Shown: positions 1 to 12,600, counted from the first letter of the stretch. The stretch: DNA of 64,000 nt from Sphaerulina vaccinii (GCA_022570795.1 JAKUDP010000017.1:62001-126000), one strand, 5' to 3'. The notes: a model not told the origin generated them from the letters alone. Numbers and translations are program-made.

Positions 1-95
1 ATATCGACATCTCCGAGGGCTTCGTCCACGAAACGCTTCTCGTTGCCGCTACTGGTCTCCGAGTCAACATGATGAACAGTATCTTTGCCGTCCAT
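1..95 (-). CDS. 5' end of a gene running off the window (unidentified)
   Basis: Reading the minus strand from the ATG at 95 gives 31 codons with no stop before the window edge, starting MDGKDTVHHVDSETSSG. The acidic, hydrophilic start resembles the cytosolic N-terminus of many fungal membrane transporters, but no domain is present here, so the product cannot be named. The gene is partial only because the window ends. The start is the first in-frame ATG. Confidence 0.35.
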   Translation of the reverse strand, partial: MDGKDTVHHVDSETSSGNEKRFVDEALGDVD

Positions 96-3045
96 GATGG
101 GCGATCGAATAAGTTAGTGAACGAAGGAAGATGTTGATGAGCGAGATGCAGAAGGTAAAGATCTGCAGATACTTGTGATACTTATATGCAGCGGGAACAC
201 ATTGCGTGCCCTACTCTACGAGAAAAGTCAACTCCACGAGACAGCCATGCAATACGGCTCCAGCATATGCACTATTGACTGGCAACCCGCATCTGTGACA
301 ATGCCCGTAGACCAGAAACGGGAAGATTAAGCCTGTAAGCAGTACGAAGTGAGTAGGGTTTCGTGCACGGTACTCAGCGAGCATGTGGTCGCAGTAAAGA
401 TTCTGGGTCGAGGCGGAGCCGTCAAGTGGAGGCGGAGGAGAACCTGGAGGTGGTGGCGGCAAGATGGTAGTGCTCCATTGTGGTAGGTTGGAGCGGCAAG
501 GTGTGGACAGCAAAATGGAAACTGGCTCCCTGACAGAATCGCGTACAACACCACCACAAACACGACTTTCTCGTTCAAAAATTCGATAGTGTGAATCTTC
601 CGGCTTCGCTCTACCTAGGGATATAAGTTTCGTAGCATAAGAAGATCGAGCGAGGCGTAGAGAGTAGAAAGAGTGATCTGGACGTTTACACTTTTGTCTT
701 CCGGCGGTAGGAGCGGTTCAGAGCCGCATTTTCTCGAAGTCCTTTAGCCTGCACAGAAGCCATAGGCAGTGCGCGTAAGCTTGCCATGCATTCCTAGGCA
801 AAATCTTATGTTGACTTGCATGCAGTTCATCACAGGCGCAGGAGCTGTGGCATGTTCCGTTCATGTTGCGGCGGATGAGTGAAGCGTTGTTGGAACTAAG
901 TTATCCGGTGTCCAGGTATCTGCTATTGGAGAACTTTGGAGTGGTATTTCAGTATACAGATGGCATGACTTCCTGATGCTCGCTTACGCGGTCTCATACG
1001 CTTCACGGTCTGTGGTCGTTGATATGGTCAGGACACGTCCAATATTGCCACTCGTGGCTGCTAGCCGTGTCACAAGACCGTGCTCTCTATGTTGGATCTG
1101 TTTGAGAAGTGGTTGTCCTGTCGCGAACCTGGAAATAACACGGAGAGGCCGACATTGGTTCTATTGCCATGTGATGTTGTGCGAGCGCTCCTGCCTGAAT
1201 CGGCATACCGGTACCTTCATGCTTCATAGTGGCTTGCAAAATCTGTCCCGAATCCACTTGGTTCTTTCGGCTCCGAGGAGATTCACATCCAACGTGAATG
1301 CACATCACCTCAATTGGCAGCCATGTCTCTTCATCAGAACGGTGGGCGAAGATGTGTCGACGGTTACGGCCATTGCGGTCGAAGTATCCTGTAAAGCATG
1401 GCATGTCGTGGTCTGGAGAGAGATCTCGAGATCGCAAAACGCGACCAGGACGCAAGGTTCTCCATCTGGTCCGTGCAGCGAGAGAAATAAATGCTTCCTC
1501 GATGACGAACACGATGCGCTGTCCCAGAGCTCAGCTTGTGAGGTGCATCTCTAGCTGCAAAACTTCTTCCACTTCTCCACCGACCTGCATCTTCGGCGCG
1601 TATCGTGGTCGCAGCGCGCGCGCGTGGCTTCGCGTTCATGGCTTGCATTAATTGCTACGGTGTGATTGTCAAACAATCTTGCCTTCATACGAGGCTGAAG
1701 TACGCATAATCGCATGGTCATCTCGAACTACCATGCGATCACATCCCGAGCCTGGCGCATCGAAAGGACCGAGAACCTTGACTGCTTGGGATGGATACCT
1801 TCTCGTCGATCGAAGTTGAGTCGAGAGGGAAGTTGGCACATACAAATCTGGTGGTCTATCTTTGATGGTTGGTCGCGAGTCCAAGTTGAGGACGCCTCAC
1901 CAGCAGAAGACGGTATAAGGTCAAGAGCAGTGCACATCGAAGTGGTCTAGGGTATAGCATGTCTGCATGCACCGACTGGAAGTACGCTGCCATGGGCTGG
2001 AGGTATTATACATATGGCGTAGAGAAGGGTTTCGAAGCAGGAAGTTGCCTCGCATCAACAGCGCTCGTGGTCCAAGCATGATGGAGTGCAAAGGTATACC
2101 AGAATCGAGTTTACTGGTGTGCACTCGTGGCATATGCTGTTGAGCTCTGACATGCGCCATTTGTCGCAGGTAGATCTTTGATTCGCAGAGCCAATGCTTG
2201 TGTACCATGCGCCTCCCTGCAATGGGCTGAGCAGATCTGCTGATCTGCAATAGAAGACGGCCACGACTCTGAATGATCAATGGCATCTGAGGAACTGCCT
2301 TGAGCTGCGAGCACGAGACTTTTGCATGCTTGCAACGGAGCACCAGAAGGCGTGAGACTGCCCTGTCCGGAGTGATGGATCCAAGGTGGAGAGCTCCAAC
2401 ACGGGCGTCTGCAGCAGCAGAGCCCGAGCAGGAGAGAAAGAGTGGTTATGCGGTCAGTAAATATAATTTAGCGAGACTTTCACCGTGGTACAGAGATAAT
2501 CGCATGAACCTCTTCAGCTCGACCACACCTCGAACCTGTCATGAGCACACCATCTTCCAACTTCCAAAGTCATGTTTGCGAGAGCTCCAGCTGAAGCTGC
2601 AGGCTGTCTTTCGGAAACCAAGATGCAGAGCATGCAAAAGAGCCCCACTCTCTTGCCGCCGGAGGATTACCTGATCAGCGCTGCTCGACTTCATCTCTTG
2701 ACTTTCTCAACATTGCTGACTCCTTCATCAACCTCTAATATCGAAATCGCTTTGGACGCCGCCTCGCCTGCACCGCACTGTTTGGATTCCTGGAAAAACA
2801 TGGGTGAATAAGTCACGATTCAGGTAAGCTATTCACTTTCAGCCATTCTGGTCACACGCTTTCCGATGCTGTTTGCACGACGAACACATGCCAAAGGACC
2901 TCCGAATCACATTCACTATGGCTTCTGAAATGGAGAGGCCATCTACCTGCTGTGCAAAAACAACTGCCAGGAACCACAACAACAACACCATCCAACACGC
3001 GGCATTCCCTGTTAGACTTTTGCCCTTCACCCGATCAACCGGAAC
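96..3045. other. gene-poor stretch, nothing supported
   Basis: Almost 3 kb in which only short, mutually overlapping frames exist on both strands. None shows a recognisable domain, signal peptide or convincing splice-linked continuation. Proline-rich and hydrophobic minus-strand frames at 211-578 and basic frames at 976-2345 were read and not supported. No transposon protein remnant was recognised. Confidence 0.5.
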
Positions 3046-3959
3046 ATGGAACCTTCAATGAGCAGGACCGTCTCGAGCTACTTCCTCTCCGAGACAGCAC
3101 AACTCGGCAAGGACTATGTTGCGCGTCCAGAGTCGCCAACTGAAGGGACGCCTCTTCTCTTTACACGCTCTACTTCTGACACTGCTTTGAACAGGCCGCC
3201 GTCGACTTCGACAGCGGAGTATACAATTGAAAGCACACTCGAAAGACCAAGAATACATCGTGCAGCAAGCACTTCCCTAATTTTCACGCACATAATCGCC
3301 GACTCGACATTGTCAGCCATGTCACAAGGACATCCGAGCCTTCTCCGGCGAGCAACACAAGGCATTGCCCAACAATTCGAGCTTGGCCAGAGCAGCTCTG
3401 CAGCACATCGAAACAGACCGGATCCGCCCACTTCTTGGAATGGCAACACACATCGCCAATACCTAATTATCGTCTGGGACAAGATCGTGGAAGTCGCAGC
3501 TTCCAACAGCAAATATCCAAAGGACACGACAGCCCAGCTTGTTGCATGTCAACAGACTATGATTCGCAAGTTTCCAGAGCTCGGGACGGGCAAAGTGACT
3601 CTCGATAGAGACTGGATGGAGTACGTGCTTGGAGTAGCCTTGCGTCATCCTTTCTGTACTGCCGAGAGAATGGGTCGCTGGGAGGTTCTGGCCTCTAGTG
3701 GAGGCTCGCGAGGCACCTGGGGTCCCTGGTAGGGGGGCGGGTACAGTCTCTTCCGCACAGGCTCGGCGATCGAGCTGGCGTGTCTTTGGACAGTGGTATC
3801 GGCGTTGCAGACGTTATTTTGGAGGAAGAATCTCACATCATTGGGAACCTAGCATCTGCGTTTTCAACATGCATGGCGAAACGGAGCATTAGAGCGTTCG
3901 GTGGACGAACGCAACGGGAATGGGAACTGGAAATGGGAAGCATGATTATGATGGCATGA
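3046..3959 (+). CDS. uncharacterised protein, probably two exons
   Basis: A clean frame opens at the ATG at 3046 and runs more than 200 codons. Its first half is Ser/Thr/Pro-rich and its second half is more globular (around HRQYLIIVWDKIVEV). The unspliced frame ends in low-complexity GGSRGTWGPW at 3732. A second protein-like frame at 3747-3959 (GVADVILEEE...) could be joined by an intron from about 3685 to 3746, but that donor (GTTCTG) is weak. A two-exon model gives about 283 aa. No family was recognised, no signal peptide or TM segment is visible, and the 3' structure is uncertain. Confidence 0.4.
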
Positions 3960-4027
3960 AAATGAGTATGACCTCCTTAGGGACAGCCTAGAAACTATGG
4001 GTAGAGCTGCGCTGTTGATCGCATAGC

Positions 4028-4910
4028 TCAAAAGTGGGATGCAGAGAGATCCATGATATCTTGCACCAAATCTTCAGGTTTCGAACCTCCTTCGCAGTCA
4101 TACCATTTGCCACCGTCTCTGATACAGCGGAGCTTGTTGTCGAGACGGACTGTGCAGCTCTTCGTGACGTTGACCGACGCACTGTGACTGAAGCTGGCCT
4201 TCAGCCTGTCAACAGCAAGCTGACCATCTTCGTCCGTCGTGCACTTATTGATCTTCTGGAAGTCCATGCCATGCTCAAGAGCGCAATCTTCAAGGAGTTC
4301 TCTTTCCGGGATCTTTTCATATTCCTTAGTGAGGCACATAACGAATCCCAAGTATATCTGCACCCACAGTCAGCGCAACTCATAGTCACAGTAACGGAGG
4401 ACCTCATACCTTCGGATCAGGATATAGACTCGCCGCGCACAACTCAATGATATTTCCCAGACACTCCTCCTGCCCATGCTTACAAACGACTCCATCATCA
4501 TGATCAGTCGTCGTTCCGATATATGACAGCTTGAAGTCCACTTTGTCGGACACCTTCTGCATAGCCGGTAGAATCAGATCGTGTAGGCAGACCTTCGCAT
4601 CCGGACATTTCGACATGATATGTGCTTCCAGTGGAACTTTGCCTGTCGCATAATTGTAATCGAGTCCATCGTCGTCGAGTGCAACAGCAGCAATCCCCAT
4701 GAGAAACAGGCAGGACAGCAGCAGAGCTGTCACGCCAATCATGATGCGCGTCTGCCAAATGCCGTTTGTGGTACGACTCCAAGCTCTCATGTATCGTCGT
4801 TGGGCTTTGAAGACGTCCTGTTGGAGTTCGGATAAGGATGGCTCATCTCCTGTGGCTGATGAATCGAGGAGTGGTTGTTTCTCCATGTTTGCGGATGAGT
4901 TCGGATTCAT
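4028..4910 (-). CDS. GILT-family (gamma-interferon-inducible lysosomal thiol reductase-like) membrane protein
   Basis: Two exons, complement(4028..4357, 4410..4910), join in phase 0 across a 52-bp intron with donor GTATGA, branch CTGAC and acceptor CAG, giving 276 aa. A short cytosolic N-terminus precedes one TM helix at about residues 55-77, so a type II membrane or signal-anchor topology is likely. The lumenal part carries the family signature as CKHGQEECLGNIIELC (CxHGx2ECx2Nx4C). Members reduce protein disulfides in acidic compartments or outside the cell. The active-site cysteines here are spaced CPDAKVC (CX5C) instead of the classical CXXC, so catalysis is uncertain. The start is the first ATG at 4910; a second Met lies 8 residues on. 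Confidence 0.8.
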
Positions 4911-6045
4911 GGTGTTAGATGATGAGGAGAAGCAGGAGCCTTCCAGAAGTAGTTGTCGAGCTTAAGGTGGCGACGATGAGCACACTGGCAGGGATATGGT
5001 GGCGTGAGTTTCGGGAGGCGGCAGGGCTGGAATGAGGCTAGCGTGGGATGGCTACTTCACTTTTTGAATCACTTTCCTGCTCTGCTCAATCCCCATCCCA
5101 TACACAGCATCACAATCATCCGAGTGGTCGAGCGACTGGATTACAGAGATGAGAGTGTGCCATGGACGGTCGCTCCGCTCACATCTGCTCAAAAGCTATG
5201 ATGAGCGCCCTCGAGCTTCTGAGACGGCAAACACCACCCCCGGTTGCTGATCTTGGGCTCGATCAGCATACATCTCATCGACAGCGGAGCAGTCTGCTTA
5301 TAGGCCACAGGAGTCGGACCAAACGGCCCATTGCTGGCTGTATCGCCTATGCGATGTCGAGTGGCGTCTCTCAAGTCTGGCAATTCTGAGACGGAAGAGC
5401 TTCTGGAGGCGTGGTAGGCTCTCGAGACTTCGACGGGAAGTACAGATCTAAGTTAATGTATAAGAACGAAAAGCAGCGGACATTCAAGGGCTAGACAACT
5501 CGAATTTTAGTCGCGCAGTCTGGTTCCTACTCGCTGCTATACACACTCTCGCGATGCTCTTCCGGGTCGAGAAGCTCGCGCTCAAGGTGGTTCCTGGCAA
5601 AGACAGCGACAGCTCTGACAAGCATCACATTCTCCGTGATTGACGCAGCAGGATCATCGTACGTGATCTGTGGCGGCGCGGCCTACGATGCACGTGATTC
5701 TGTCAGACATGTAGAGGCATGGTCTTTGCGCTACACCTCACATAGAATGAGGTGTGAGCCAGATTGCCTCTGGAAGTCGCCCTGCTTGCAAAATCCGACC
5801 TCGAAGACTTGTCGAGAGTGGACGATGCAGCAATGAAGAACTGCACGTCTGCTCAAGCAATGCTCTTGGAGACTTTGAAGGTGGAGACAGAGAAAACGCA
5901 CCATGGAAGAGGTCGAGAAGGTGTTGAAGCCGGATGAGCACAATGTCTAGCTCAACATCATCGACTCGGATTCTGGCAGGATCATCGCTGCTGTGCTCTG
6001 GCAATTGCAAGGCAGACTTAGAATGGGCTGACGAGCTTGTCTACT
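4911..6045. other. intergenic, nothing supported
   Basis: Between the GILT gene start and the 3' end of the decayed dehydrogenase only short frames occur on either strand. None has domain-like composition or splice-linked continuation. It presumably holds the GILT promoter on the right side of 4910. Confidence 0.5.
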
Positions 6046-7376
6046 CTACTTGATCTTTGCGACCTTCGACATATCAACCAAGATCTTGATCTGATTGTCT
6101 TTATCATCGGTCAAGGCCTTGAAACCCTGCTATGCCACCTCATCAGGCCCTATGACCTTGGTGATCATGCCTGCCGGCTGCATTCTCCCACTTGCAATGG
6201 CATCTATGACAGCCTCGAAGTCGCCATCGATATATGTCACCACTGTCTCCAAGGTCAGCTTGGACGAAATGCTACTGCTTCGAACGAGCAGAGACAACAC
6301 GTACCCGCCATGTACCGCCTCTCGCCGAACGGCATGGTGATCATGTCTAGCGATACTCTTTGGGCGCCCCAGAGAGCAATGTTCACCTGCTTCGCGTCAA
6401 TTCTGGCTTCCGAAACCCTGTCGCCTGAGGCTGGACTCACGAACGTCCCTCGTGCTTTGACTGCTTGAAGTCCAGTGTCAACACCAACTTGTACACCAGC
6501 TGCGTCGAAGCACACATCGACCTGGGCGACATCAGCATGCGAAAGCAGGGGTGGACGATGTGGCTTACACCTTGGCCGTCAGTCAATAGCTTCACTGTCG
6601 CGGCAACATCGGCTTGAGTGGGATCGATGAAATGATGGGCTCCGAATGTCTGCGCGAACTCCCGGCGTTTCTTCGAAACCTGTCGAGGGAAATCAGCTAC
6701 CCAGCATAGTCGCTTAAGAATTGACTGTCTACCTCCGAGACTATGATCTGCTTGCAGCCCTCAGCTAGAAGTGCCAGTATGACGCTCAAGCCGATGGGGC
6801 CGCTGCCCAGGACGAGCACAGCATCCCCGTCTTTGTATGGCGACGTTGCAACGGCCTACACTACGATCAGTACTCGTTCTCATCGCACTCCAAATGGGGA
6901 CCACGCACATGCCACCCCACAGCAAGAGGCTCAACTAGTGCTCCAAGCTCCAATGGCATGCCGTCTGGCAGCTTCTTGACATAAGTGGCTGGGGCACAGG
7001 TATATTCGCTCATGCCACCGCCCCAACCAGAGAGACCAATAAAGCCGAAGCCATCGCAGCAATTAGTCAGTCCTCGAAGGCAGGATCGACAATTCCCATC
7101 ATATATGGTAGGCTGGACTGCCACTTTGTCGCCTGGCTTAAGGCCGGTGACGCCTTCGCCAACTTCCTCGATGACACCTGAGAACTCATGTCCAAGGACA
7201 ATCGGCGGGCTCTCACCAGTCATACCATGCGGTTGGCCACTTTGTGGAATGATATGTGGGCCACCAAGGTACTCGTGCAAATCGCTGTGCGCTATGTAAG
7301 TATAAGCTGTAATTTCTACCAGAATCTTATCGGATCGTGGTCTTCTCGGATTCTGCCTCGAGTTCATGCTAGACAT
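6046..7376 (-). pseudogene. decayed zinc-dependent medium-chain dehydrogenase ((R,R)-butanediol dehydrogenase type)
   Basis: Six exon-like segments join by good splice sites (first intron 6856-6908; exons from 6855, 6679, about 6526, about 6390 and about 6270). They give the family order: GHE zinc site (VLGHEFSGVIEEVGEG), structural-zinc cysteines in DGNCRSCLRGLTNCC, SGWGGG, and Rossmann GSGPIGL. Three defects are visible. The catalytic-zinc Cys expected in GICGSDLHEY is lost (YIAHSDLHEY). The usual first 20-25 residues are missing before RPRSDKILVEI. An in-frame TAG at 6130-6132 interrupts the last segment, whose natural stop is at 6046-6048. Functional members interconvert acetoin/butanediol or polyols with NAD(H). 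A pseudogene is the best reading. Confidence 0.7.
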
Positions 7377-7506
7377 TCATGCTCTCTCTGCATCGAACGT
7401 CGACTGTGCCACCACAGTTGCAGTCATGTTAACGAGCAGTTGCTTAAGCAAGTGGAGAAGATTGCGACGAGATGACAGAAGGGTATCCGAGAAGACCACG
7501 ATCCGA
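7330..7506. repeat. 22-bp inverted repeat, arms 7330-7351 and 7485-7506
   Basis: The minus-strand read of 7330-7351 and the plus-strand read of 7485-7506 are the same 22 bases, beginning ATCCGAGAAGACC and ending ACGATCCGA. Similarity continues imperfectly for about another 10 bases, and the spacer is 133 bp. One arm lies in the first exon of the decayed dehydrogenase, so the other looks like an inverted copy of that exon piece. Confidence 0.75.
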
Positions 7507-8297
7507 ATAAATCCTGGAACATGTTAACGCATGTACAGTCTCTAGAAGCTCACCTTCCACAGATGCCGCAGAATGCTGGCTTCAACCTCACCCATCCTGG
7601 CTGTACTTGCGGTACCGGTATAGAGTCCACTCGAATGTCTCTCGCGGCATTGAATCTCACGGCGTTCATTTGCGACATCTTGGGATATATTCGATCTGTT
7701 TTCGAAACGGCACGTCGCTGGTATCTAATAGCTGAAGTCGTCCGCTGGGCTTAGATTGCAGATCTCGCTGGCTATACGACTCGTGGTCGCCTGACTATGC
7801 AGGTGAAGGTCGTTCCCATATCGCTCCCAGGTACTACGGACATAGCTCTTGCGGGAATAGGTATCTCGAAGGCTTGCTCCTATCGGCACAATGGCCTCTT
7901 CTCTTATGAGGTACCTTTGTAACTTGCAGGTAAGACGAAGGAGCGCATAGCTTTGGCCAAGTTCTTGAGCTCTACAGGCATCCGGCCGGACGGAAGTCGT
8001 CAGCCTCCTCGCCAGAATTGCCTTTTCGGGAAAGATGCTACGAGTCAACGACCTCTCAGCATTGGAGCTGACCATCTGTTGAAGCTGTATGGTCTCGAAC
8101 ACGTTCTCGCCTCCACTGGACGTCGAAATATGGTTGCGGAGTGCAAGGGACCTACTGCCAGGTACCTGGAGATAGCAGCATCCTATAGTGGACTACTCGC
8201 CTATAAGAGCCGCACCAAAGGTAAACAGACCGTTGAGCAAGATCATCTCTTCTCACATCAACCAACACCTTCACACAGCTCAGCACTCACTACCACA
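7377..8297. other. intergenic: degenerate dehydrogenase 5' area and cupin gene promoter
   Basis: This holds the outer arm of the inverted repeat and no supported coding frame. The frame continuing upstream from the cupin ATG (from about 7953) is open by chance and has no domain-like content. The CA-rich, ATG-free tract just before 8298 fits a 5' leader. Confidence 0.45.
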
Positions 8298-9070
8298 ATG
8301 GCACCAGCGATTGTCGAACCCCAGCCACAAGACACGACTCCCGCCCCAACCAAGGGTCTTGACCGCGTCAAGCAGAACGAGTTGAACGAACTCGACCTTG
8401 CCGACAAGTTCGGCGCACCAGACGTCTACATCGACGGCGAGAAGGACACTTGCTGGTATCACTGGACAGGCTCCATCTATGTCAAGATTCTCCGCATCGA
8501 GAACCGCAAAGGCTGCTATGTGATCAAGCTCCGAACCGAGCCTCACGCCGAACTTGGCAAGCACAGACATCGCGGTGAGGTGCGCGCGTATACGATCAAA
8601 GGACCCTGGGGGTATCACGGTAAGCAGTAGTAGGCCAACGGGCATCCCCATTTCCGAACGTCTCACTGAGCTTGAGCCTTCTGTGGCCACAAGCTCACAG
8701 ACAAACCTGCTGAATCACATTCGTATTCTTTAAGAATACTTGCTTACCTTCTACCATTTTGCAGAGTATGACTGGACGGTACGTGCTCCTTTCCACCTAT
8801 GACGGTAATGAAGTCAAGTGTAATTGAATGCTAATGATGATGTTATTGTAGGGCAAGGAGGGCGACTACATCACCGAGATGCCAGGCACGATCCACACTT
8901 TGTATATGGGCGCTGGCTCCGAGGTTGTGTTTGATGTGACAGGTTCCATCGAGTTCTTCAACGATGACAACACACTTCGCGAGACAATGGATGGTTTCAG
9001 CTTCTGGAGAATGTATGAGGAACATTGCAAGGAGCGTGGCTTGGAGGTCAACACTGGGTTGTGGTATTAG
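8298..9070 (+). CDS. cupin protein, 2,4'-dihydroxyacetophenone dioxygenase-like
   Basis: Exons 8298-8619, 8765-8778 (a 14-nt microexon) and 8852-9070 join to 184 aa. The microexon restores the conserved HEYDW stretch. The double-stranded beta-helix carries plausible metal ligands in KHRHRGEV (His, His, Glu) and in GTIHTLYMG (His). The C-terminal DVTGSIEFFNDDNTLRE segment is typical of this cytosolic family. Characterised members cleave aromatic ketone C-C bonds with O2, but most fungal homologues have no known substrate. The start is the ATG after CCACA at 8298. It stands alone beside a decayed dehydrogenase. Confidence 0.8.
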
Positions 9071-9670
9071 CTATAATACAGTGTGTTGTAGCTAGATCAG
9101 GCGTAAAGCATGGCCAAGTATGGTAACTGTTGTGTCCCGAGATGTTGGGTCTGTCACCTACACTGTAGATCGTCGCTGCTGTGACGACCACGATGACTGA
9201 TACCTGTAGTTCAGCTATCGAATGAGCGACGTACTCATAGTTCTGGATGGACAGCTAGCGTTCGAAGACAAACGAATTCTGTTTGCTATAGAGAAGGCTA
9301 AATAGAACCAGCAGCCAGTTTCCGAGAACTACGGAGGCGTCGGAGGGAACAGTTCAGGGGGGAGATTCTCAACAATACACGGAATGGTGACAAGCTTTGA
9401 CACAGCCCTCCTTCTGGAATACATCAGGAGCGCCTGGGCAGTCTTCTTTCCCAGCAAGTTGCAATGGCTTGTCCTCGAACGGACAAGACCTGAAGCTCTT
9501 GAGAGACCAAGCAATAACAGCCTCATGCCGGCCTGTATCGTTGAGTAGTCTTGATCGCGACCTGTCGTTCAAGTGGTGATTCTTGCGAGTCCTTACTTCG
9601 TCCCCTCGGTCGGCAAAAGTGGCCTCAGAGTCTTCTCGGTCCTAGCACCCATGAGTTGGCAGCACCCACC
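9071..9670. other. intergenic between convergent genes, nothing seen
   Basis: Only short overlapping frames occur here. It lies between the 3' ends of the cupin gene and the HET gene, so it should hold both polyadenylation regions. No other signal was recognised. Confidence 0.5.
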
Positions 9671-12600
9671 TCAGACTATACAGATATCCTCACATCTGTC
9701 GACTCGCCAAGCGTCACCATACATGATGCCGTGAACATACGCCTCTCCAACAAGCGTGTACTCTTTGCCAGCTGCCCTGAGAATGTAAGGTGTTGCCCCG
9801 CCCTGCAACAAGCCTATGCTATCTCCAATCGTCGTCTCAGTAGGCAGCAAGCACAAGAGTCCATCTACGGTCCTGCCCAGTCTGCGATCAAGAGTATGCA
9901 CGCAACTTAGCTCTCGCAGCAATTTCATCTTGCTCGGATCCAGACCTTGAACGACCGGCATGAACTTTAGCATTAGCGACATTATCTTCTCGTCTTGCGT
10001 TCCTGTTGGATCGATATCAAGAGATGACGGAAAAGCCTCTGCCATGTCAGTCATCCACCTGAGCTTGTCCAGCCACTCTTTACAGTTGGCCACGCATGTA
10101 TCTGGATTCTCAAGATCAGCCCAGAGGGTACGAGCAAAGACTGTAAAGTTGTCCTCGCCAGTCGAATAGAGGGTTTCGGCATCGCTGATGTGGGCTAGAT
10201 CTTGCCACTCTGCGAGGACCTTCGGAAATGTTACAAACACAGAGAAGAATCTTTGCAATAAGGAAATGATGCCCTTCATGTCAGAATCATCGAGCTGACC
10301 GATCTCAATGGGCATGCGCAGATCGGTGATCTCAATACGGAGAGCTTCAGCCACTTGAGCTACCGTGTCCAGTACGACACCTTTGGCATGAAGTCTACCA
10401 TCATCGATGTGTATAGAGGCCACACTGTTCTGAGACGCACGGAATTTGCGTAGAGGGGCATCTGATGCTTCGCTACTTTCGAAGTTTAGATTGCCTGCCA
10501 ACTTGTATGGCTTCCGGCTGAGGTCGCTCCAATTCGGTACCCATGATGGCAGGGTGTTGGACAATGCACTATTGGCGTGGCAGGATGCTAGGACATCCAG
10601 AGTCGAGCTTCTCTCCAGCAATCTACTCGCCACATCAGTGAAGACCAACTCGTAGCCCTTAGTGTAATCAGGCACCAGATCTATATCGGAGGCACCAGAT
10701 CTATATCGGAGGCAGCTATTCCCAGTAAAGCAAAGACTTTGTCTCTGGGATCTGTGGCAAGATAACCGCGATATGACGAGAGCAAGGACAACAAGCTCAG
10801 ATTCGACTGAGTATCCTCGAACTTTGTGTCACCGCTCGCCGTATGTATATATGATCTGGTGTTGCTCATCACGACAAGGTTTCTGTGCGACTTCGGTGCT
10901 ATGCGGGCATTGCGACTCAGCTTCTGGGTGATGAGATAGCCGAATGAGAATGTCCACCAGTCGACGATCTGTGAGCCGCACTGGACAAGGATTTGAGACG
11001 ATACACCGGCTTCTTGTACGATCCATATTCGACTGAACCAAGGTCGCTCGAACAGTGCATACAGTGCTGCAAGTTCTTCGCTAGTCGGTGGTCCTTTGCT
11101 CGTTTTGGTCTGTACGCTGTGCCTGCGAGCTTCGAGGATCTGTAATATCATGCGTTGATGGTATCTTGACCCTGAGAGAGAGTGCACCTGATAGGGCTCC
11201 GACTCTCCAGATGAGGAGTCGTCTGAATGGGCATGGTCATCCACCATGGCGACTTCAGTATGCTCAGTCCCACGGACTTCATCAGCCTCTGTGCCATTGC
11301 CGGCATCGCCTTCCGCCTCCAGCTCTGCCATGCTCTCATGGACAAGGTCCCTATATGGCCCAGTATATTCCTCGCCAGCAGCAAGTCTGCGTCCAATGTC
11401 TTCCCAGTCGATATCTTGCGTCATTCCTTGAGATGCCATTTCTTGTGCGACAGCCTGCTCTATCTCTGCTTTCAAGGGGCCTTGGTAAGTCTTTCCTTGC
11501 GCGATATCATATGCGGCTTTGGCAATCATATTGTCTCGCGCTTGACCGAGATCAAAGTTGTTGCCGAAGTCTGTCATCGTTCTCTGAAGTGTAGCCTCAT
11601 CGAGCATGCCTGGTGCACCCGGATCACCTTCAGCTTGCTGAAATAACTTCTCGACATCGACGCCTAGAGTCTGGCGAATATAAGTATTGCCATGTGCCCG
11701 CAGCATCCTTTCACACATGTCCAAGGCAAGTCTACTGTTGTTATTCTCTTCGCCGAGCCACACGATAGTCTGCTCGGCCCTCTCGTATATTTGACGCATG
11801 AGCATGACTTGTGCACCTTTTTCGAGATCATCGCTTTGATTGATGCAGATACTGTCGATCCATAACCGCCTCACCTCCCCTGGCTCGCGAAGGTGATAGA
11901 GGGCAAGCTTGAGATTGGTGGTGACTTCAAGACGTGCGCCGGATATGTTAATCGTCTGCCTGGGCTCTGGGTTGGCCCAGCAATATGATAGTGCTTCGAA
12001 GGTCGGTGCCTCAGAAAGTGTGACTGTCTCTAGATGGCCCATGATCGCGGTGCCTTGAGCTCCAGGCCATAGATGGAGAATGCGGATCTTGCTCGTAGCG
12101 CAGCTGTCTACTAAGCTCTCCGAGTACTGGAGTACAGTTCCGACCTCCTCATATGTAGCCAGAAGCTTGGAAGTCTGAGATGTTGTCAGTTCGTGATCCA
12201 AATCCAGACAGAGATCGTAGTTGTCACAGTCCAGACACTTGTAGCGCGTGTCGAAGACCTCGCCTTCGCATCCATCGCAGAAGACATCAGGGAAAGCACG
12301 CTTGACCACAGTCTCAGCGACCAGTCCCGTTTCCTCGCTTGCGTTCGCTAGCAAGAGCTCATTGAGCTCGGTCATGAGCTGTGCGAAGTCCTCAGGATTA
12401 GGAGCAATCTCAGCGAGCTCGTCTGTATCGTCGTCTCGAACAGCTGCCCTCTCTGACTCAACGTCGTTCGTTCCGCCGGTCTCTTCAATATCGTCGGCAG
12501 CATTTACTGAGTCTTGGTCAATTTCATCGTCAACATTGGAATCGTCTGCCTTCTGCTCATCTGCGGGCTGTTCATCTGGATCTTCCGCATCTCCATCTGG

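Noticed and set aside
976..2345. overlapping frames of 140-190 codons on both strands
   Set aside because: No start context, domain, signal peptide or splice-linked continuation; basic, Cys/His/Arg-skewed composition typical of non-coding DNA.
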